Shown here: piece after piece, positions 22,898 through 32,141 of the stretch
Numbering within the stretch: the stretch's first letter is position 1
Layout: each line of letters starts with the position of its first letter
From: Streptomyces spirodelae
GTDB taxonomy: Bacteria > Actinomycetota > Actinomycetes > Streptomycetales > Streptomycetaceae
DNA: 64,000 nucleotides
Assembly (NCBI RefSeq): GCF_017676385.1
Contig: NZ_JAFFZN010000013.1
Span: forward strand, 62,001-126,000
Direction of reading: 5' to 3'
Notes under the pieces: model-generated
Seen by the model: the letters and a program-made list of their open reading frames with translations, nothing else
Told to the model about the DNA's origin: nothing
The model's database searches: none
Translations under genes and position numbers: made by a program

Positions 22898-25372
22898 GTG
22901 ACCCTCACCACCGCCCCCACTGTTCCCGCACCGAGCGGCGCCGGACCCGCCGCCCCCGGGAAACCTCCCGCATCCGGCGACCCCGGCTCCCAAGAGCCCG
23001 GCGCCCAGGAACCCGGCGCCCAGGAACCCGGCGCCCGAGAGCCCGGTGCCCGCGAGGACCCGCCGGCCGAAGCGCTCCGCCGGGCCCTCGCAGCGCTCAC
23101 CGCCGATCTCCCCGACGTGGACCCGGCACCGGTGCTGGCAGCGGCCCTGCGCGGACGGCAACCCGGCGCCACCGAGGCCGACCTGCGTGCCCTCGCCATC
23201 GAATCGGCGGCGGGTCTCGTCAGCGAGGAGCCCTCCTACTCCCGGCTGGCGGCGCGGCTGCTCACCCATGTGATCCGCGAAGAGGCGGCGGCTGAGGGCG
23301 TGACCTCGTTCTCCGCCTCGGTGGCACTGGGCCACGCGCAGGGGCTGATCGCGGACCGCACCCACGCCCTCGTGCAGAAGCACGCACAACGGCTCGACGC
23401 GCTGGTGGCAGAGGCCGTGGACGGCGGCGCGGACGACCGGTTCGAGTACTTCGGGCTGCGTACCGTCCACTCCCGCTACCTGCTGCGGCACCCGGCCACC
23501 CGCCGCCCGATCGAGACACCGCAGCACTTCCTGCTCCGAGTCGCCTGCGGCCTGGCGGCGGACGAGTCACCGGAAGCGCTGGCGGAGGTGGCCGCGTTCT
23601 ACCGGCTCACCAGCTCCCTCGCCTACCTGCCCTCCTCGCCCACCCTGTTCAACTCCGGTACGCGCCACCCGCAGATGTCGTCCTGCTATCTGCTGGACTC
23701 GCCCGAGGACGAGCTGGACTCGATCTACGAGCGCTACCAGCAGATCGCCCGGCTCTCCAAGCACGCCGGGGGCATCGGTCTGTCCTACTCCCGCGTCCGC
23801 TCCCGCGGCGCGCTGATCCGGGGCACCAACGGCCACTCGAACGGGATCGTCCCGTTCCTGCGGACGCTGGACGCCTCGGTCGCGGCCGTCAACCAGGGCG
23901 GCCGGCGCAAGGGAGCGGCCTGCGTCTACCTGGAGACCTGGCACGCGGACATCGAGGAGTTCCTCGAACTGCGCGACAACACGGGCGAGGACGCGCGCCG
24001 TACCCACAACCTCAACCTCGCGCACTGGGTACCGGACGAGTTCATGCGCCGCGTCGAGGCGGACGGGCAGTGGTCGCTCTTCTCCCCGTCCGAGGTGCCG
24101 GAGCTGGTCGATCTGTGGGGCGAGGAGTTCGACACCGCCTACCGCCGCGCCGAGGCCGAGGGCCGCGCCGTCAAACAGCTGCCGGCCCGGCAGCTGTACG
24201 GCGCGATGATGCGTACTCTCGCACAGACCGGCAACGGCTGGATGGCGTTCAAGGACACCTCGAACCGGACCGCCAACCAGACCGCACAGCCCGGTCGCAT
24301 CGTGCACTCCTCGAACCTGTGCACCGAGATCCTGGAGGTCACCGACGACGGCGAGACCGCCGTCTGCAACCTCGGCTCGGTCAACCTGGCCGCACACCTG
24401 GGCGCCGACGGACAGCCTGACTGGGAGCGGCTGGACGCCACGGTGCGTACGGCGGTGACCTTCCTGGACCGGGTGGTGGACATCAACTTCTACCCGACCG
24501 AGCAGGCGGCCGCCTCCAACTCCCGCTGGCGCCCGGTGGGTCTGGGCGTGATGGGACTCCAGGACGTCTTCTTCCGGCTCGGGCTGCCGTTCGGCTCCGA
24601 AGAGGCACGCGAGCTGTCCACCCGGATCGCCGAGCGGATCATGCTCGCCGCTTACGAGACCTCAGCGGAGCTGGCCGAGAGGCACAGCCCGCTGCCCGCC
24701 TGGGAGTCCACCCGCACCGCACGCGGTGTACTCCACCCCGACCACTACCCGAACGCCGAGCCGTACTGGGCGGACCGCTGGGAGGCGCTGCGCGCCCGTA
24801 TCGCACGCACCGGGATGCGGAACTCCCTGCTGCTGGCGATCGCCCCCACGGCGACCATCGCCGCCATCGCGGGCGTGTACGAGTGCATCGAGCCGCAGGT
24901 CTCCAACCTCTTCAAACGCGAGACGCTCAGCGGCGAGTTCCTCCAGGTGAACCACTACCTGGTCGCGGAGCTGAAGCGGCTGGGACTGTGGGACGCGCGG
25001 GCCCGCGAGGCGCTGCGCCGGGCCAACGGCTCCGTACAGGAGCTGGAGTGGGTGCCCGCGCACGTACGGGAGCTGTACCGCACCGCGTGGGAGCTCCCGC
25101 AGCGCGCCCTGATCGACATGGCCGCGGCCCGCACCCCGTACCTGGACCAGAGCCAGTCGCTGAACCTGTTCCAGTCCTCCCCCACCATCGGGAAGCTCAG
25201 CTCGATGTACGCGTACGCCTGGAAGCGCGGCATCAAGACCACGTACTACCTGCGGTCGCGCCCCGCGACCCGCATCGCCCAGGCGGCCAACTCCGTCCCC
25301 CAGCAGCCGAAGCCCGACGAGGCGATCGCCTGCTCCCTGGAAAACCCCGAGTCCTGCGAGGTCTGTCAGTGA
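22898..25372 (+). CDS. nrdA: Class I ribonucleotide reductase, large subunit
   Basis: The 824-residue protein reduces ribonucleoside diphosphates to deoxyribonucleotides with NrdB. Active-site features include SSCYLLDSPEDELDSI, SKHAGGIGLSYSRVR, SSNLCTEI, CNLGSVNLA, and the C-terminal redox pair CEVCQ that shuttles electrons. GTG 22898 is chosen for its ribosome site; a long false extension through the riboswitch exists. Residues about 28-50 hold four tandem pentapeptides (QEPGA x3, REPGA), a low-complexity insert before the folded domain. The stop overlaps the nrdB start. Confidence 0.95.
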   Translation: MTLTTAPTVPAPSGAGPAAPGKPPASGDPGSQEPGAQEPGAQEPGAREPGAREDPPAEALRRALAALTADLPDVDPAPVLAAALRGRQPGATEADLRALAIESAAGLVSEEPSYSRLAARLLTHVIREEAAAEGVTSFSASVALGHAQGLIADRTHALVQKHAQRLDALVAEAVDGGADDRFEYFGLRTVHSRYLLRHPATRRPIETPQHFLLRVACGLAADESPEALAEVAAFYRLTSSLAYLPSSPTLFNSGTRHPQMSSCYLLDSPEDELDSIYERYQQIARLSKHAGGIGLSYSRVRSRGALIRGTNGHSNGIVPFLRTLDASVAAVNQGGRRKGAACVYLETWHADIEEFLELRDNTGEDARRTHNLNLAHWVPDEFMRRVEADGQWSLFSPSEVPELVDLWGEEFDTAYRRAEAEGRAVKQLPARQLYGAMMRTLAQTGNGWMAFKDTSNRTANQTAQPGRIVHSSNLCTEILEVTDDGETAVCNLGSVNLAAHLGADGQPDWERLDATVRTAVTFLDRVVDINFYPTEQAAASNSRWRPVGLGVMGLQDVFFRLGLPFGSEEARELSTRIAERIMLAAYETSAELAERHSPLPAWESTRTARGVLHPDHYPNAEPYWADRWEALRARIARTGMRNSLLLAIAPTATIAAIAGVYECIEPQVSNLFKRETLSGEFLQVNHYLVAELKRLGLWDARAREALRRANGSVQELEWVPAHVRELYRTAWELPQRALIDMAAARTPYLDQSQSLNLFQSSPTIGKLSSMYAYAWKRGIKTTYYLRSRPATRIAQAANSVPQQPKPDEAIACSLENPESCEVCQ

Positions 25373-26424
25373 CCCCCGACCACCACCCCTCACCGTCGGC
25401 GCTTCGCGCCGGTACCTCTCGCCCGAAGAACCTGCTCGACCCCGGCTTCGAGCTGACCCTGCGCCCGATGCGCTACCCGCACTTCTACGAGCGCTACCGG
25501 GACGCCATCAAGAACACCTGGACCGTGGAGGAGGTCGACCTCCACTCCGACGTCGCGGATCTGGCCAAGCTCACCGCGGGCGAGCAGCACATGATCAGCC
25601 GGCTGGTGGCCTTCTTCGCCACCGGCGACTCGATCGTCGCCAACAACCTGGTGCTGACGCTCTACAAGCACATCAACTCGCCCGAGGCGCGGCTGTATCT
25701 CTCCCGGCAGCTGTTCGAGGAGGCCGTGCACGTCCAGTTCTATCTGACCCTGCTGGACACCTATCTGCCCGACCACGAGGAGCGGGCCGCCGCGTTCGCG
25801 GCCGTGGAGAACATTCCCTCCATCCGGGAGAAGGCCCAGTTCTGCTTCCGCTGGATGGACGCTGTCGAGACCGTCGACAAGCTGGACTCCAGGGCCGAGC
25901 GGCGCCGTTTCCTGCTCAATCTGATCTGCTTCGCGGCCTGCATCGAGGGCCTGTTCTTCTACGGCGCGTTCGCCTACGTCTACTGGTTCCGCTCACGCGG
26001 CCTGCTGCACGGGCTGGCCACCGGCACCAACTGGGTCTTCCGCGACGAGTCGATGCACATGTCGTTCGCCTTCGACGTGGTCGACACCGTGCGGGAGGAG
26101 GAGCCGGAACTCTTCGACACGGAGTTGGCCGAGCAGGTCACGGCGATGCTGGAGGAGGCCGTCGAGGCGGAGCTCCAGTTCGCGCGCGACTTGTGCGGGG
26201 AGGGGCTGCCCGGCATGAACACCGAGTCCATGCGCGAGTACCTCCAGGCCGTCGCCGACGAGCGGCTCCGCCGCCTGGGCTTCCCGGAGCGGTACGGCTC
26301 CAGCAACCCCTTCTCGTTCATGGAGCTCCAGAACGTCCAGGAGCTCACCAACTTCTTCGAACGGCGCGCCTCGGCGTACCAGGTCGCCGTGGAGGGCTCG
26401 GTCTCCCTCGACGACGACTTCTGA
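25369..26424 (+). CDS. nrdB: Class I ribonucleotide reductase, small (radical) subunit
   Basis: A 351-residue ferritin-like protein. Metal ligands are visible in WTVEEVDLH, FEEAVHVQFY, CIEGLFF and RDESMHMSF. A Tyr lies four residues after the first ligand His (H-V-Q-F-Y), as in class Ia enzymes, so a tyrosyl radical is possible. GTG 25369 overlaps the nrdA stop. Streptomyces often has a third gene (nrdS, AraC type) after nrdB; here the next gene is def on the other strand, so nrdS is absent at this place. Confidence 0.95.
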   Translation: MTPDHHPSPSALRAGTSRPKNLLDPGFELTLRPMRYPHFYERYRDAIKNTWTVEEVDLHSDVADLAKLTAGEQHMISRLVAFFATGDSIVANNLVLTLYKHINSPEARLYLSRQLFEEAVHVQFYLTLLDTYLPDHEERAAAFAAVENIPSIREKAQFCFRWMDAVETVDKLDSRAERRRFLLNLICFAACIEGLFFYGAFAYVYWFRSRGLLHGLATGTNWVFRDESMHMSFAFDVVDTVREEEPELFDTELAEQVTAMLEEAVEAELQFARDLCGEGLPGMNTESMREYLQAVADERLRRLGFPERYGSSNPFSFMELQNVQELTNFFERRASAYQVAVEGSVSLDDDF

Positions 26425-26430
26425 CCCGGA

Positions 26431-27075
26431 CTACTCGTTCGGCACCGTTTCGTAGCGGGGCGTGCTCTCGGCCATCTGCCGGAGCACGTCCTTGCGCTCG
26501 CGCTTGGAGAGCCGGTCGATGTACAGGTACCCGTGCAGGTGGTCGGTCTCGTGCTGGAGGCACCGGGCGAAGTAGCCCGTGCCCCGCACCGCGATCGGCT
26601 TGCCCTGCGCGTCCTGACCGCGCACCACCGCGTAGTCGGGCCGCGCCAGCTGGTGGTAGGCGCCGGGCACGGACAGGCAGCCCTCGCTGCCGTCGTCCAG
26701 CACGCGCTGTTCGGCGGGGAGCTGTTCGAGCACCGGGTTGCACACGACACCCACGTGCCGTACGCCCTCGTCGTCGTAGCAGTCGTAGACGAAGACCTTC
26801 AGGTCGACGCCGATCTGGTTGGCTGCGATGCCGACACCCTCGGCGGCGCGCTGGCTGGCGAACATGTCGTCGATCAGCTTGGCCAGCTCGTCGTCGAACT
26901 CGGTCACGTCCTTGCACTCCCGGTGCAGCACCGGGTTGCCGACGACGGTGACGGGCCGTGCCGTGCCCCGCGCGGTGTGGGCCTCCTCGCGGGCTGCCGC
27001 GTCCGTCACGTCGTCGACGAACCCGCCCTCGGCCGTAGCGGCCGACTCGGCCGTCGTTTCCTGCTGCTGCGCCAT
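26431..27075 (-). CDS. def: Peptide deformylase
   Basis: The 214-residue enzyme removes the formyl group from nascent proteins. All three motifs are present: GVGIAANQIG, EGCLSVPG (metal Cys) and HETDHLHG (metal histidines and catalytic Glu). A polar ~40-residue N-terminal extension precedes the domain. ATG 27075 (MAQQQETT) follows AGGAAGG; an ATG at 27102 is possible. It converges on nrdB with a 6-bp gap. Confidence 0.93.
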   Translation of the reverse strand: MAQQQETTAESAATAEGGFVDDVTDAAAREEAHTARGTARPVTVVGNPVLHRECKDVTEFDDELAKLIDDMFASQRAAEGVGIAANQIGVDLKVFVYDCYDDEGVRHVGVVCNPVLEQLPAEQRVLDDGSEGCLSVPGAYHQLARPDYAVVRGQDAQGKPIAVRGTGYFARCLQHETDHLHGYLYIDRLSKRERKDVLRQMAESTPRYETVPNE

Positions 27076-27203
27076 GCCGTCGTACGCCTTCCTGCGACCC
27101 ATAAGACCGTGAGAGCAAAGATCCGCCGGTGAACCGGCCGAGCACCGTACGGCCGCGTACCGTAAGGACTCGCCCTACAGGGTACGGGCACGCCGGGCGC
27201 CGC

Positions 27204-28205
27204 TCAGCAGACCTCCTCCAGATCCCGCCACTCACGGGTGTCGGGGCTGTCGGCGACCCAGCCGTCCAGCAGCCCGCGCACCAGTGCGGCGGGCGCCGCC
27301 AGGCCGCACTCCCGCTCGGGCACCCACAGCTCGCCGGGGCCGCCCTGTGTCATATGGCCCAGCGGCCCGGGGTGGCCGGGTGAACTGTGGTCGTGCGGGT
27401 CCAGATGCACCGTCCCGTCGCCCTCGTCGGCGGGCATGGCGCTCTCGGAGCAGGCACGGCACAGCAGCCGCACGGAGGAGGACCAGTCCTCGGCGGCGAA
27501 CCCGGCGTCGGCCGCGAGCCGCTCCAGCGCGTCCCGGTCGCTCTCGGTGGCGGCTTCCAGCAGCACCACCCAGGTGGGCACGGGCGAGGGCGCCCACAGC
27601 TCGATCTCGTCGAAGACGGGGTAGGAGGGCCCGGCCGCCGTGGTGCGCTCACCGTGCGGTACGCCGTCGTGCAGGACGACCTCGCCCCAGCGGCGCCCCG
27701 AGGACGGCAGCGGGATGCTCTGGATCTCCATCCGGGCCGGGTCGATGCGGCGGCCCCAGACGACCTCGGCCTCGCCCTCCGGGGAGAGCCGTACGGCGGC
27801 GCTGCCCAGCTGCATGCCGGAGGGTTCCTCGGCCGCCGCCGCGCCGTGCGAGTGACCGGGCACGTGCAGCCCGTATGCCTGCCAGGCCCGGCGCGCCAGC
27901 GGCCAGTCCTGGAGCGCGGTGGCCGCGATGCCGACGTTCCACCAGTCGGGCGCCCCGGTCTCGCGGTCCAGCAGCGCCACGGCGCGCAGGCCCGCTGTAC
28001 GCGCCTGCTCCCAGTCGTGCCGGAACTTGTGCAGCAGCGCGAGGTTGAACCAGGACTCCGAGAGCCACGGCTCCAGATCGGCGGCACGGGTGAGCAGAGC
28101 GCCCGCGTCCTCGTAGCGCCCGTCGCCGATGAGCGTGAACGCACGGTCCGTCGCCTGCCGCCACGAGGCGGAGGGACGGTGCCGCACCTTGCCGAAGATC
28201 CTCAC
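27204..28205 (-). CDS. TPR-like protein of unknown function
   Basis: The 333-residue protein opens with TPR-like helices (WRQATDRAFTLIGDGRYEDAGALLTRAADLEPW, one unit over two lines of helix, then WFNLALLHKFRHDW) up to about residue 110, and continues as a mixed alpha/beta domain with RLLCRACSESAMP, a possible metal Cys pair, near 270. GTG 28205 follows GGGAGC; 46 upstream residues in frame are basic and unlikely. I recognise it only as a conserved Streptomyces protein. It lies downstream of a 174-bp gap and is transcribed away from def. Confidence 0.65.
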   Translation of the reverse strand: MRIFGKVRHRPSASWRQATDRAFTLIGDGRYEDAGALLTRAADLEPWLSESWFNLALLHKFRHDWEQARTAGLRAVALLDRETGAPDWWNVGIAATALQDWPLARRAWQAYGLHVPGHSHGAAAAEEPSGMQLGSAAVRLSPEGEAEVVWGRRIDPARMEIQSIPLPSSGRRWGEVVLHDGVPHGERTTAAGPSYPVFDEIELWAPSPVPTWVVLLEAATESDRDALERLAADAGFAAEDWSSSVRLLCRACSESAMPADEGDGTVHLDPHDHSSPGHPGPLGHMTQGGPGELWVPERECGLAAPAALVRGLLDGWVADSPDTREWRDLEEVC

Positions 28206-28379
28206 TTTGCTCCCGCCGATCCCGCCGTTCCGCCTGTCCTGAGGCCCGGCTCGCCGCCCGGCCTGCTGTCTGCCGATGGGGTTTTGCGGACCGGCCGCCA
28301 CGCGCCGGTCCTCGCCTGTCGCGGTTCCCCCCTTCGCATCCAACCATGCCCGCTCGGGTGCCCGCTCATTACCCGTGCG

Positions 28380-29624
28380 TCAGACGTCCGCAGCCCGTGC
28401 CACTACCCGTGACAGGGCCTCCACCACACGTGGTTCGTGGTCACGCGCGGTCGTTGTGCGCAGCGTGTGCAGGGCCTCCTGGCGCGCCGCGCTGCCCGTG
28501 CTGTGACTGCCCGCGAGGAGGTCGTCGTACGCGCCTACGGTACGGACCACACGCGCGGTCACCGACTGTTCGCGGTACGGATCGGCCTGTGCTTCCACGG
28601 CGGACGCCACCCGCCAGCGGACGCCCGCCTGCCGGAGGACCGCGCCGCCGAGCAGGGCGATACGGCGCTGTCTGCCGGGCTCCAGCGCGGTGGTGGCACC
28701 GCCGGGTACCGGGTCGGCCAGCGAGAGCTGCCCCACGTCATGGGTGAGCGCCGCGTACTCCAGCGCGGTGAGTTCCCCTCCTGTCAGGCCCAGCTCGCGC
28801 CCCACCGCGCGGCTGAGCTCGGCTACTCGGCGCGCATGCCCGTACGGGGTACAGCCGGCCACTTCGGGGGCCCGTGCGAGGGAGTCGAGGGTGGGCCGGT
28901 GGGTCGCCCGTACGGAGGCGCGGCGGCGGAGCGCGAACTGGATGACGAGCAGCGGCGCACAGCACAGCAGCAGCGCCCACAGCCCGGCTACGGCGACCGC
29001 CAGCGCGAGGAGCACGGCGGTGGCGGCCAGCGCGGGTACGGTGACGAGCCGGGCCGTCAACTCGGCCCGCAGCGCCCGCCCGTGTGCGTCGGTGGCGGCG
29101 GCGAGCAGCGCGTCGAGGCAGCCGACGAGCAGCGCCAGAGCCAGCAGACAGCAGGTGAACAGCGCGCCCGGTTCGACGGCGCAGCCCAACCAGCCGTCCC
29201 CGTACAGCGGTTGACCGCACAGGGCGGCGAAGCCGACGCCGAGCGCCAGCCGCGCCGGGGCCTGGGGCGGTGGCGCCTGGCCCAGTGCCACATGCGGGGT
29301 CAGTCCGACGAGGGAGCCGACGAGCGCCACCGTGACGGCCTGTGCCGGTCCGTGCACGGTCGGGGTGTCGCCCACCTGGCCGCACAGCGCGTAACCGAGC
29401 GCGCCGGCGCCGGACAGCAGCCCGGTGGTGCGCGGGCCGCCCACGCGCGCCTCGGGCAGCCGCACCCGGGCCAACTCCCCTACGGCGACGACGAGTCCGA
29501 AGGCCAGCGCGATGCCGGGCTGGGTCACTCCCTGCCACAGGGTGATACACAGGGCGCCGCCCGACACCAGCGCGGCCGCACCGTAGGCGGCGGCGACGAG
29601 CCGGGTGGCCGTCCGCCGCCTCAT
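28380..29624 (-). CDS. Membrane protein with a degenerate HD (HD-GYP-like) domain
   Basis: The 414-residue protein has about seven hydrophobic segments to residue ~230, then an HD domain: HARRVAELSRAVGRELGLTG and LTHDVGQLSLADP with the HD pair. The GYP signature expected ~60 residues later is missing (the matching stretch reads AVEAQADPYREQ), so cyclic-di-GMP cleavage is unlikely. The start overlaps the stop of the upstream HD-GYP gene (ATGA). The pair probably works together, the degenerate one as a sensor or partner. Confidence 0.75.
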   Translation of the reverse strand: MRRRTATRLVAAAYGAAALVSGGALCITLWQGVTQPGIALAFGLVVAVGELARVRLPEARVGGPRTTGLLSGAGALGYALCGQVGDTPTVHGPAQAVTVALVGSLVGLTPHVALGQAPPPQAPARLALGVGFAALCGQPLYGDGWLGCAVEPGALFTCCLLALALLVGCLDALLAAATDAHGRALRAELTARLVTVPALAATAVLLALAVAVAGLWALLLCCAPLLVIQFALRRRASVRATHRPTLDSLARAPEVAGCTPYGHARRVAELSRAVGRELGLTGGELTALEYAALTHDVGQLSLADPVPGGATTALEPGRQRRIALLGGAVLRQAGVRWRVASAVEAQADPYREQSVTARVVRTVGAYDDLLAGSHSTGSAARQEALHTLRTTTARDHEPRVVEALSRVVARAADV

Positions 29625-30544
29625 ACCGCGACGCCGCTGCCGGTCCGCGCCCCGGCCCCCTCAGCCGCCGCGTGGGCCGTGTGAGGCACCACCGGGACCC
29701 CGGGCTGCCGGTGCCCGGCCGGGTCGGGGACGTCGGCGAACGGCCAGCCGTGGCGGCGCAGCGCACGGGTGAGGGCCGCGACCATCCGGGGGTCGAACTG
29801 CGTGCCCGAGCACCTCTCCAGCTCCTCCAGCGCCGCGGCGACGGGCCTGCCGGGGCGGTAGCAGCGGGTGGAGGTCATGGCGTCGAACGCGTCGGCGACG
29901 GCCACGATCCGTGCCGCCTCCGGGATCTGCTCGCCGGCCAGCCCCCGGGGGTAGCCGGTGCCGTCCACCCGCTCATGGTGGTGGAGGACGGCCGCGCGGG
30001 CCTCGCCGAGGAAGTCGAGCCCGCGCACGATCTCGGCCCCGTGCTCGGGGTGCCGTTCCATCACGCGGCGCTCGGCCGGCGTGAGGGGCCCCGCCTTGCG
30101 CAACAGCCGTGCGGGGACGCCGAGTTTGCCGATGTCGTGCAGGACGCCCGCGCAGCGCAGCGTCTCGGTCCGCTCCTCGTCCAGGCCCAGCTCGCGGGCG
30201 ATCAGCGCCGCCGCGTAGCCGACCCTCTCGCCGTGGCCGCGGGTGTAGCGGTCCTTGAGCTGCACGGCCTGGGACAGCGCCTGTACGGCCGCCTGCCGGG
30301 CCGCGTGTTCGGGGCGGTACTGCCGCAGGCCCCACCAGCCGAGCCACAGGGGCCCGAGCGCGGGCAGCGCGGCGAGCGGCCCGTACGCGCTGCGCCACAG
30401 GACCACCGCCACCGGCACCGTCAGTACGCACGCCAGGGCGAACGCGACCCGGCTGTCCTCCGGCTGTCCCACCGGTCCTGCTGTCCGTGCGGTGACCGGG
30501 CCCGCGGGATCGCCCGGTTCCGCTGTGCGCCTCGTGAGCCGCAT
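29621..30544 (-). CDS. HD-GYP domain phosphodiesterase-like protein
   Basis: The 307-residue protein has two membrane segments (about residues 35-55 and 60-80) and a complete HD-GYP domain: LKDRYTRGHGERVGY, LHDIGKLGVP, HPEHGAEIV, and HHHERVDGTGYPRGL. Family members cut cyclic-di-GMP. ATG 30544 follows GGGAGGAGA; the GTG at 30562 has no site. It lies 166 bp downstream of rsrA on the same strand and is translationally coupled to the next gene. Confidence 0.88.
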   Translation of the reverse strand: MRLTRRTAEPGDPAGPVTARTAGPVGQPEDSRVAFALACVLTVPVAVVLWRSAYGPLAALPALGPLWLGWWGLRQYRPEHAARQAAVQALSQAVQLKDRYTRGHGERVGYAAALIARELGLDEERTETLRCAGVLHDIGKLGVPARLLRKAGPLTPAERRVMERHPEHGAEIVRGLDFLGEARAAVLHHHERVDGTGYPRGLAGEQIPEAARIVAVADAFDAMTSTRCYRPGRPVAAALEELERCSGTQFDPRMVAALTRALRRHGWPFADVPDPAGHRQPGVPVVPHTAHAAAEGAGARTGSGVAV

Positions 30545-30710
30545 CGCGAGTCTCCTCCCCACCTCTCACATGGCGGGGAGACTAGGAGCGGGACGGCTGC
30601 CGGTCGGCGGCCTTGGGGCGCGTTCCCCCGTTCGGGACGGCAGGTGCTCACCCGAAGGAGGGAGAAAGAGCGGAACCGCTGGCGCTGCCGTGCAGGTGTG
30701 AACAGGTGGG

Positions 30711-31103
30711 TCAGGCGGGGTTCTTGTCGTCCTCGGAGCCGACGGCGTCGACGGTCTCCTTCCCGGCGGCGGGACGGGTGTCCTCCCCGGAGGCAGAACG
30801 GAGCTCCTCGCCCTGGGCGGTGTCCCCTTCCCCGGGGCCCTGGCCCTGGCCCTGGCGGATCACCTCGATCCGGCCCATGACCTTGGCCCTCAGGTCGGAC
30901 GGGACGTCGTCGTGCCCGCAGCAGCGCTTGACGAGCTTCTTCACCTCGCGCTCGAGCCCGTACTTCTCGAAGCAGGGCGAGCACTCGTCGAAGTGCTCCT
31001 TGAACTTGGCGCAGTCGCCGTCGGGCATCTCCTGGTCGAGGTACTCGTAGAGGTGGTCGAGGACCTCGGAGCAGTCCGTCTCGTGCGGCTCTCCGCAACT
31101 CAT
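30711..31103 (-). CDS. rsrA: Redox-sensing zinc anti-sigma factor RsrA
   Basis: The 130-residue protein binds σR in reduced form and releases it when thiols are oxidised. The cysteines at 3, 11, 31, 41, 44, 61 and 62 and His37 occupy the same positions as in S. coelicolor RsrA; C11, H37, C41 and C44 hold zinc (H-F-D-E-C-S-P-C). The start overlaps the sigR stop (ATG within TGA), so the two are coupled. The C-terminal ~45 residues are a polar tail beyond the core. Confidence 0.96.
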   Translation of the reverse strand: MSCGEPHETDCSEVLDHLYEYLDQEMPDGDCAKFKEHFDECSPCFEKYGLEREVKKLVKRCCGHDDVPSDLRAKVMGRIEVIRQGQGQGPGEGDTAQGEELRSASGEDTRPAAGKETVDAVGSEDDKNPA

Positions 31104-31936
31104 GAGCCCGAGCCTTTCCGGTCTTGCGACCCGTCCGCCGGGGCACCGGCCGGGACCAGGCCGCGCTCTTGCGCGTAGCCTTCCAGCATCTCCCGAAGCT
31201 GGCGCCGCCCACGGTGCAGACGGGACATCACCGTACCGATGGGTGTCCCCATGATGTCGGCGATCTCCTTGTACGCAAAACCCTCCACATCGGCGAGGTA
31301 GACCGCGATGCGGAACTCCTCGGGGATGGCCTGGAGCGCTTCCTTCACATCGGAGTCCGGCAGGTGGTCGAGCGCCTGCGCCTCGGCCGAGCGCAGCCCG
31401 GTCGACATGTGCGACTCGGCGCGCGCGAGCTGCCAGTCCTCGATCTCCTCCGCGGCGCTGCGCTGGGGCTCACGCTGCTTCTTGCGGTAGGAGTTGATGA
31501 AGGTGTTCGTCAGGATGCGGTACAGCCACGCCTTGAGGTTGGTGCCCTCCCGGAACTGGTGGAAGGACGCGTACGCCTTCGCGTAGGTCTCCTGCACCAG
31601 GTCCTCCGCGTCGGCCGGGTTCCGCGTCATGCGCAGCGCGGCGGAATACATCTGGTCGAGGAACGCCAGCGCGTCCCGCTCGAAGCGCGCACTGCGCTGT
31701 TCCACGGTTTCCGACGCCTGTGACTCCTGCGGTGCGCTTGAGCCGCCTTCGGTCCCGGTGACCGGACCCACCTCCTCCAACGTCGCGGCGAGCCCGAACG
31801 AAGACCCGCTCGAATCGGAGAATAGACGACGATCGCCGCCGCCCGCCGCTTGAATCTTCGCGCCTGAGGCCAGCGCCATCGTGGCCCAGTCCAGGTCAGC
31901 GGCCCGCGGACGCTGGGGGCAAGCGACAGAACCCAT
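31100..31936 (-). CDS. sigR: ECF sigma factor σR with long (σR') and short isoforms
   Basis: σR drives the thiol-oxidative stress regulon (thioredoxins, mycothiol, mycoredoxin). Region 2 (ALRMTRNPADAEDLVQETY, TNLKAWLYRILTNTF) and region 4 (VEGFAYKEIADIMGTPIGTVMSRL) are clear. The full frame from ATG 31936 gives 278 residues. A GTG at 31771 gives the 223-residue form; the 55-residue difference equals that between σR and the unstable σR' described in S. coelicolor. The σR-type promoter at 32052-32077 lies upstream of the long start, so autoinduced transcripts can make σR'. RsrA is encoded immediately downstream. Confidence 0.95.
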   Translation of the reverse strand: MGSVACPQRPRAADLDWATMALASGAKIQAAGGGDRRLFSDSSGSSFGLAATLEEVGPVTGTEGGSSAPQESQASETVEQRSARFERDALAFLDQMYSAALRMTRNPADAEDLVQETYAKAYASFHQFREGTNLKAWLYRILTNTFINSYRKKQREPQRSAAEEIEDWQLARAESHMSTGLRSAEAQALDHLPDSDVKEALQAIPEEFRIAVYLADVEGFAYKEIADIMGTPIGTVMSRLHRGRRQLREMLEGYAQERGLVPAGAPADGSQDRKGSGS

Positions 31937-32051
31937 CTGGGCGGCTCCCTTTCCTTCGCATGGAGAGGTGTGGCTGTTTTCTCACGTCCGGCTCCGGTAG
32001 CGGATCACCCGTGGGGGATCGTCTCCGCTTCCGCAGCCGGATACCCCGTGC

Positions 32052-32077
32052 AACCACCGGCGCCCGCCGATCATTCC
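32052..32077 (-). promoter_or_regulatory. σR-dependent promoter of sigR-rsrA
   Basis: On the minus strand GGAAT (32077-32073) is followed by exactly 18 bases and GTT (32054-32052), an exact match to the σR consensus. It is 116 bp before the σR' start and accounts for positive feedback. Confidence 0.88.
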
Positions 32078-32141
32078 CGGCCCGGCAGGTCGTTTTCTGC
32101 GCCCCGCGGTCCGCTGTCCCGCAGCACTCGGTCCTGGCCCC

